Shown: in pieces, positions 29,804-33,032 of the stretch
Position numbering within the stretch: position 1 is the first letter of the stretch
Layout: each line of letters begins with the position of its first letter
From: Victivallales bacterium
Lineage (GTDB): Bacteria; Verrucomicrobiota; Lentisphaeria; Oligosphaerales; Lenti-02
Length of the DNA: 33,032 nt
Reading direction: 5' to 3'
Assembly (NCBI GenBank): GCA_003245525.1
Contig: QKCY01000491.1
Span: forward strand, 1 to 33,032
The notes under the pieces: generated by a model
Told to the model about the DNA's origin: nothing
Seen by the model: only the letters and a program-made list of their open reading frames with translations
Databases searched by the model: none
Made by a program: the position numbers and the translations under genes

Positions 29804-32800
29804 ATGACTGCCCGCGTTGCTCTGCTTGCCGCCCTGCTTTCCTCCTTTGGCTTCGCCCAATCCCTCGAAAAGGGGTTCCAGCAGCCCCCCGACAGCGCCA
29901 AACCGCACACCTGGTGGCACTGGATGAACGGCATGGTCACCCGCGAGGGGATCACGGCCGACCTCACGGCCATGAAGGAGGTGGGCCTGGGCGGCGCGCA
30001 GATGTTCCATGTCACCGACGGCATCCCCGCCGGTCCGGTGGGCTATATGACCCCCCCATGGCGCGAACTGATGCAGCACGCCGTAGCCGAAGCCGACCGC
30101 CTCGGCCTTGAACTCTGCATCCATAACTGCGCGGGCTGGTCGTCGAGCGGCGGTCCCTGGATCGACCCGCCCCATTCCATGCAGATTCTGACCTGGAACG
30201 AGCAGGAACTGGTCGGTCCAGGTCGCCTGCCCGCCCTCCTGCCCCGGCCCTCCTGCCGCCAGGACTACTACGAGGACATTGCCGTCCTCGCCTTCCCCAC
30301 GCCTCCCGCCGAACAGATTTCCCTGCGCACCTCCAACCCGCAGGTCACGGCCAGCGCCAACCCCGAGGATGCGGCCAAGGCCTGCGACGGCGATCCGGCC
30401 ACCATTCTGCGTCTGGGCCGACCGACCAGCAAGCGGCCCCAGTTCGTCTCGCTTGCCTTTGCCGAACCCTTCACGGCCCAGTCCTGCTCGCTCCTGCCCG
30501 CCTTTGGACGCAGCGGCTACAGCGGCGAACTCCAGATCTCCGACGACGGCGAGACCTTTCGCACCCTCCGTCCCTTCCGGATCTCCTCGGACGGCGTCAC
30601 CCAGTGCCGGGTGGCCCTGCGCTTCCCTCCCACCACCTCCCGCTACTGGCGGCTGGCCATCACCCGTCCCGATCCCAAAGGCGGCCCGATCACGGTGGCC
30701 GAACTCGAACTCAGCGGCGGCATCCGCATCGAGAACTGGCCCGCCAAGGCTGGCTATCTCCGGGCCGGACTGGGCGGCCCCACCACTGCCACCCCCGATA
30801 GCTGCATCCCGGTCGACCAAGTTCTCGACCTCACTCAGCATCTCGCCGCCGACGGCACCCTCGACTGGCAGGCGCCCGCCGGTTCCTGGACCATCCTCCG
30901 CATCGGCCACACGACCACCGGCAAGACCAACCACCCCGCCCCGCCCGAGGGCTGCGGGCTGGAGTGCGACAAGCTCAGTCGCGAAGCCGCCCAGCAGCAC
31001 TGGGACGGCATGATGGCCAAGGTGCTGGCCGACATCGGCCCCCTGGCGGGCACCGTGCTGAACAACGTGCTGGTGGACAGCTACGAGGTCGGCTGTCAGA
31101 ACTGGACGCCCGCCTTCCGGGCGGAATTCCAGAAGCGGCGCGGCTACGACCTGCTGCCCTATCTGCCAGCCATGCTCGGGCGCGTGGTCGGCGACGCCGA
31201 CACCAGCGAACGGTTCCTCTGGGATGTCCGCAAGACCATCGCCGAACTCTTTGCCGAGAACTACTTCGGCTTCTTCCAGGAAATGGCCCACAGGAACGGG
31301 ATGCTCTTTTCGGTCGAGGGCTACGGCAACGGCAACTTCGACAACCTGGTCGCCTCCGGCCTGGCTGACATTCCCATGACCGAGTTCTGGGCCGGGCACG
31401 GGGCCAGTCCCGGCGGCGGGCATATGGCCGGGGCCGCCGCCCACGTCTGGGGCCGCACCTACGTCGGGGCCGAGGCCTTCACCACCGATTCCGACACCGG
31501 GGCCTGGCGTCAGCATCCCTACTCCCTCAAGGGCCAGGGCGACTACATGTACTGCGCCGGGGTCAACCGTTTCATCTTCCACCGCTACGCCCAGCAACCG
31601 TGGACCGACCGCGTACCCGGCATGACCATGGGGCCGCACGGCTTCCACTTCGACCGCACCAACACCTGGTGGAAGCAGGCCCCGGCCTGGACCACCTATC
31701 TGGCCCGCTGCCAGTACCTGCTCCAGTCCGGCCTCTTCGTCGCCGACTTCTGCTACTTCGCGGGCGAGGATTCGCCCGGGGGCTCGCTCGACGGCACCGG
31801 CCTGCGCCCGGCCCTGCCGGATGGATTCCGCCAGGACAACTGCGCCGCCGATGCCTTGCTTACCCGTTTTGCAGTCAAGGATGGTCGCCTCGTTCTCCCC
31901 GACGGCATGAGCTACCGGCTCCTCGTCCTGCCGGAGAGCAAGACCATGACGCCCCCGGTTCTCCGCCAAGTCCGCGCCCTGCTCATGGCCGGCGCCACGG
32001 TCATCGGGCCGAAACCCGAACGCTCGCCCAGCCTCGGTGACCAAGGCGCAGGAGATCAAGAGATCCAGCGACTCACCGCCGAAATCTGGGGGAACTGCGA
32101 CGGCAAGACCGTCACCACCCGCCGGGTCGGCCAAGGGACCCTCTACTGGAACCATCCCATGGACCAGATCCTGGCCGCTCGCGGCCTCTCCGCCGACGCG
32201 GCGTTCACCTGCCCGACCAACGATGCCCACGTCGAGTGGATTCACCGGCGGACGGCGGACGCCGACTGGTACTTCGTCTCCAACCAGAACGCCAAGAGCG
32301 AGATGATCGAGGGCCGTTTCCGGGTCACTGGACGCATGGCCGAACTGTGGCACCCCGACACGGGCAAGATCGAGCCTGCCCCCCTCCAGCACCGCGACGG
32401 CGACCACACCGTGGTCTCCCTCCTCTTCCAGCCCCAGGAATCCGTGTTTGTCGTCTTCCGCGCCCCGGCACCGGCCAATCCGGCCGTAGGGGCGACCCAC
32501 GGCGGACAGTCTCTGCTGCAACCGGTGGTCAGCCGGGCAACCACGCTCGAAATCCGGCAAGCGACCTATGGCCTGCTCGAAGCCGCCGGCGCCGACGGCA
32601 TGGTGGATGTCACCGAGCTTCTCCGCCGCCAGGTCCGCGACAACCGGTTGGAGATCGTCGCCTCGAACGCCCTCGCGGGTGATCCCGCAAACCAGGTCGT
32701 CAAGCGGATGGTGGTGGAGTACGAACTCGACGGCAAGCCCCTGCGGGCAAGCGTGGGCGAGAACCAGACCCTCCGCCTGCCGCCGGAGGGCCAGCGAGGC

Positions 32801-33032
32801 ACCCTCGTCATCCGGCGCGCCGCATACGGCGACATCCCGGATGGCCCGCTACAGGTCCCCGTCAACACCAACACGGTCGATGTGACTACAGCCCTGCGCC
32901 AGCGCATCCGCGATGGTCACCTCGTGGTCCGGACCGGCAACGAGATCGCGGGCGATCCTGCCCCCAATATCCGCAAGCAATTGCATGTGGAGTACGCCGT
33001 GGATGGCATGCCCGGTGAGATGACGTTGGGCG
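29804..33032 (+). CDS. GH106-like alpha-L-rhamnosidase, C-terminus beyond the window
   Basis: The frame starts at 29804 (GGAG 9 bases upstream) and stays open to the window end, 1076 codons. A signal peptide (MTARVALLAALLSSFGFAQS) is followed by the family N-terminus PHTWWHWMNGMVTREGITADLTAMKEVGLGGAQMFHV. Other GH106 marks are LGLELCIHNCAGWSSSGGPW, VDSYEVGCQNWTPAFRAEFQKRRGYDLLPYLP (Glu428), SVEGYG (Glu505), YVGAEAFTT (Glu557) and VNRFIFHRYAQQPW. A jellyroll insert (about 175-305) is probable. From about 917 on there are two copies of an 86-residue module (VDVTELL/VDVTTAL, then ASNALAGDPA/GNEIAGDPA and a VEYELDG/VEYAVDG pattern). The enzyme should remove rhamnose from pectin- or ulvan-like glycans outside the cytoplasm. 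Confidence 0.9.
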   Translation, partial: MTARVALLAALLSSFGFAQSLEKGFQQPPDSAKPHTWWHWMNGMVTREGITADLTAMKEVGLGGAQMFHVTDGIPAGPVGYMTPPWRELMQHAVAEADRLGLELCIHNCAGWSSSGGPWIDPPHSMQILTWNEQELVGPGRLPALLPRPSCRQDYYEDIAVLAFPTPPAEQISLRTSNPQVTASANPEDAAKACDGDPATILRLGRPTSKRPQFVSLAFAEPFTAQSCSLLPAFGRSGYSGELQISDDGETFRTLRPFRISSDGVTQCRVALRFPPTTSRYWRLAITRPDPKGGPITVAELELSGGIRIENWPAKAGYLRAGLGGPTTATPDSCIPVDQVLDLTQHLAADGTLDWQAPAGSWTILRIGHTTTGKTNHPAPPEGCGLECDKLSREAAQQHWDGMMAKVLADIGPLAGTVLNNVLVDSYEVGCQNWTPAFRAEFQKRRGYDLLPYLPAMLGRVVGDADTSERFLWDVRKTIAELFAENYFGFFQEMAHRNGMLFSVEGYGNGNFDNLVASGLADIPMTEFWAGHGASPGGGHMAGAAAHVWGRTYVGAEAFTTDSDTGAWRQHPYSLKGQGDYMYCAGVNRFIFHRYAQQPWTDRVPGMTMGPHGFHFDRTNTWWKQAPAWTTYLARCQYLLQSGLFVADFCYFAGEDSPGGSLDGTGLRPALPDGFRQDNCAADALLTRFAVKDGRLVLPDGMSYRLLVLPESKTMTPPVLRQVRALLMAGATVIGPKPERSPSLGDQGAGDQEIQRLTAEIWGNCDGKTVTTRRVGQGTLYWNHPMDQILAARGLSADAAFTCPTNDAHVEWIHRRTADADWYFVSNQNAKSEMIEGRFRVTGRMAELWHPDTGKIEPAPLQHRDGDHTVVSLLFQPQESVFVVFRAPAPANPAVGATHGGQSLLQPVVSRATTLEIRQATYGLLEAAGADGMVDVTELLRRQVRDNRLEIVASNALAGDPANQVVKRMVVEYELDGKPLRASVGENQTLRLPPEGQRGTLVIRRAAYGDIPDGPLQVPVNTNTVDVTTALRQRIRDGHLVVRTGNEIAGDPAPNIRKQLHVEYAVDGMPGEMTLG

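Noticed and set aside
29693-32560. 955-codon open frame on the minus strand opposite the GH106-like gene
   Set aside because: The plus strand encodes a clear glycosidase with signal peptide and family motifs; the minus frame has a low-complexity Gly/Ala/Val/Glu composition and is open because of high GC3.

Overview
The window looks like a GC-rich (roughly two-thirds G+C by eye) chromosome segment from the Planctomycetes-Verrucomicrobia-Chlamydiae group, most likely Lentisphaerota. The evidence is two short pseudopilin genes (17348-18028 and 24249-24914). Both carry an almost invariant [20 protein letters not shown] segment, an [13 protein letters not shown] continuation and a C-terminal H-x9-DG motif, which is the gene type these phyla carry in large numbers. 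An LptF/LptG-type permease and an outer-membrane beta-barrel protein show a diderm envelope. No rRNA, tRNA, phage, transposase or CRISPR was seen. High GC3 leaves the non-coding frames open, so many long reading frames on both strands are shadows.

Layout. 1-3518 (minus): RDD/GYF-like membrane protein, LptF/G permease, membrane-anchored SUMF1-domain protein, then the start of a secreted protein cut by the window edge. 3705-7115 (plus): GH29-like glycosidase, alpha/beta hydrolase and cysteine-type sulfatase, all without signal peptides. 7234-8268 (minus): orphan oligopeptide-type ABC ATPase. 8441-13523 (plus): site-2-protease-like M50 protein, large extracellular solute-binding protein, long TrkH and TrkA. 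13699-17072 (plus): fucose/arabinose-isomerase-fold protein and a secreted BtrH_N-like protein. 17348-21675 (plus): pseudopilin, then LacI regulator, GH5, GH16 and a small DMT-type membrane protein. 21752-24127 (minus): beta-barrel protein and FAD-dependent oxidoreductase. 24249-24914 (plus): second pseudopilin. 24974-27618 (minus): beta-propeller enzyme-like protein and sialidase-like BNR protein. 27708-28694 (plus): AraC regulator, divergent from the sialidase unit. 28959-29696 (plus): LuxR-type regulator. 29804-33032 (plus): GH106-like alpha-L-rhamnosidase running off the end.

How it fits together. Much of the window is a set of small carbohydrate-use units, each with its own enzymes and often its own regulator: GH29/sulfatase; LacI-GH5-GH16; AraC-sialidase-propeller; LuxR-GH106. 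Together they suggest growth on complex, partly sulfated, fucose- and rhamnose-containing polysaccharides or mucins. The potassium-uptake block is the least conventional part: a solute-binding protein overlaps the trkH reading frame, and trkH has about 250 extra N-terminal residues. The gaps between transcription units hold several different palindromic repeats, with arms up to 34 bp, and two good terminator hairpins. Two near-identical palindromes precede the LacI gene and are good candidates for its operator.
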